From Clostridiales bacterium (lineage in GTDB: Bacteria; Bacillota; Clostridia; Oscillospirales; Oscillospiraceae): DNA of 5,570 bases. The stretch is from contig JAAYCC010000039.1 of NCBI GenBank assembly GCA_012729875.1, positions 1-5,570 of the forward strand, written 5' to 3'. Under the pieces are notes generated by a model. That model was given only the letters and a program-made list of their open reading frames with translations. It had not been told where the DNA came from and did not search any database. Position 1 is the stretch's first letter. Every line of letters begins with the position of its first letter. Made by a program: the position numbers and the translations under genes. This document shows, one piece after another, positions 5,274 through 5,570 of the stretch.

Positions 5274-5570
5274 TTATTCTGTAGTACTGCCTTCGGGGCT
5301 TTCTTCACTTGTATTTTGTGCCGGTGCGATGTTCTGAAGCTGCGCATAGGAGATCAGCAGAAGCATGCCCGCTGCGGCTATAGCTATGAGGTTTATGCCG
5401 GTCGCGACACTGTCCGCGCAGGAGATGACAGCCAGAAAAGCACCCAGATGGCAAAAGTATATGGTTGGCAGAACTCTGGGGCTGCCATACGCAAAACCTG
5501 AGATATAGTAGAATGCCAAAAGGCATGCAGCTACGGAGAGTATCTGTATGGCAAAATGCCAGGTGACAGG
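5274..5570 (-). CDS. Small hydrophobic membrane protein, N terminus beyond the window
   Basis: The frame is open from the right edge (5570) to a TAA at 5274-5276, giving at least 98 codons with no in-frame ATG. The start therefore most likely lies outside the window; a TTG at 5519 is possible but has no good ribosome-binding site. The visible part has about three hydrophobic segments: FAIQILSVAACLLAFYYISG near the edge, one around TIYFCHLGAFLAVISC, and one around INLIAIAAAGMLLLISYA. A short acidic Ser/Thr/Glu-rich tail ends in GSTTE. I do not recognise the family and see no catalytic motif. It converges on abrB, with 8 nt between its stop and the abrB terminator T-tract. Confidence 0.68.
   Translation of the reverse strand, partial: PVTWHFAIQILSVAACLLAFYYISGFAYGSPRVLPTIYFCHLGAFLAVISCADSVATGINLIAIAAAGMLLLISYAQLQNIAPAQNTSEESPEGSTTE

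Noticed and set aside
5274..5519. Complete 81-aa protein starting at the TTG at 5519
   Set aside because: The frame stays open and hydrophobic to the window edge, so the gene is better read as truncated by the window.

Overview
The window looks like a piece of chromosome from an endospore-forming, low-to-moderate GC Firmicute, most likely a member of the Clostridia (an Oscillospirales-like lineage is my guess). The evidence is a spmA-spmB spore-maturation pair, an AbrB-type transition-state regulator with the Cys-rich tail common in clostridia, a DUF1934-argS pair, strong Shine-Dalgarno sites and sigma-A promoters. I see no tRNA, rRNA, CRISPR array, insertion sequence, prophage or plasmid signature. 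Everything reads as ordinary core chromosome, and I find no convincing undescribed system.

Layout. (1) 18-425, minus: an uncharacterised acidic 135-aa protein. (2) 426-647: an AT-rich divergent control region, with an extended -10 facing left and a sigma-A promoter facing right. (3) 648-3648, plus: glutamate racemase (murI), a DUF1934 beta-barrel protein and arginyl-tRNA synthetase (argS). A second promoter that matches the consensus exactly lies across the 3' end of murI, so DUF1934-argS can be transcribed independently of murI. (4) 3656-3683: a strong symmetric terminator that serves both argS and the convergent spm operon. (5) 3686-4782, minus: spmA-spmB, overlapping by 4 nt. (6) 4783-4944: a second divergent region, with an exact-consensus sigma-A promoter for abrB and only a weak sigma-E-like candidate for spmA. 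(7) 4945-5190, plus: abrB, followed by a long terminator. (8) 5274 to the right edge, minus: the C-terminal part of a small membrane protein whose start lies outside the window.

Functionally the window joins housekeeping (D-glutamate for peptidoglycan, charging of tRNA-Arg) with sporulation (SpmA/SpmB, needed for spore core dehydration in Bacillus) and its regulation (AbrB family). The points most worth checking are the two exact-consensus promoters, the ArgRS HIGH signature reading T-I-G-N, a Gly next to the catalytic Cys of the racemase, and a small inverted repeat running into the abrB ribosome-binding site.
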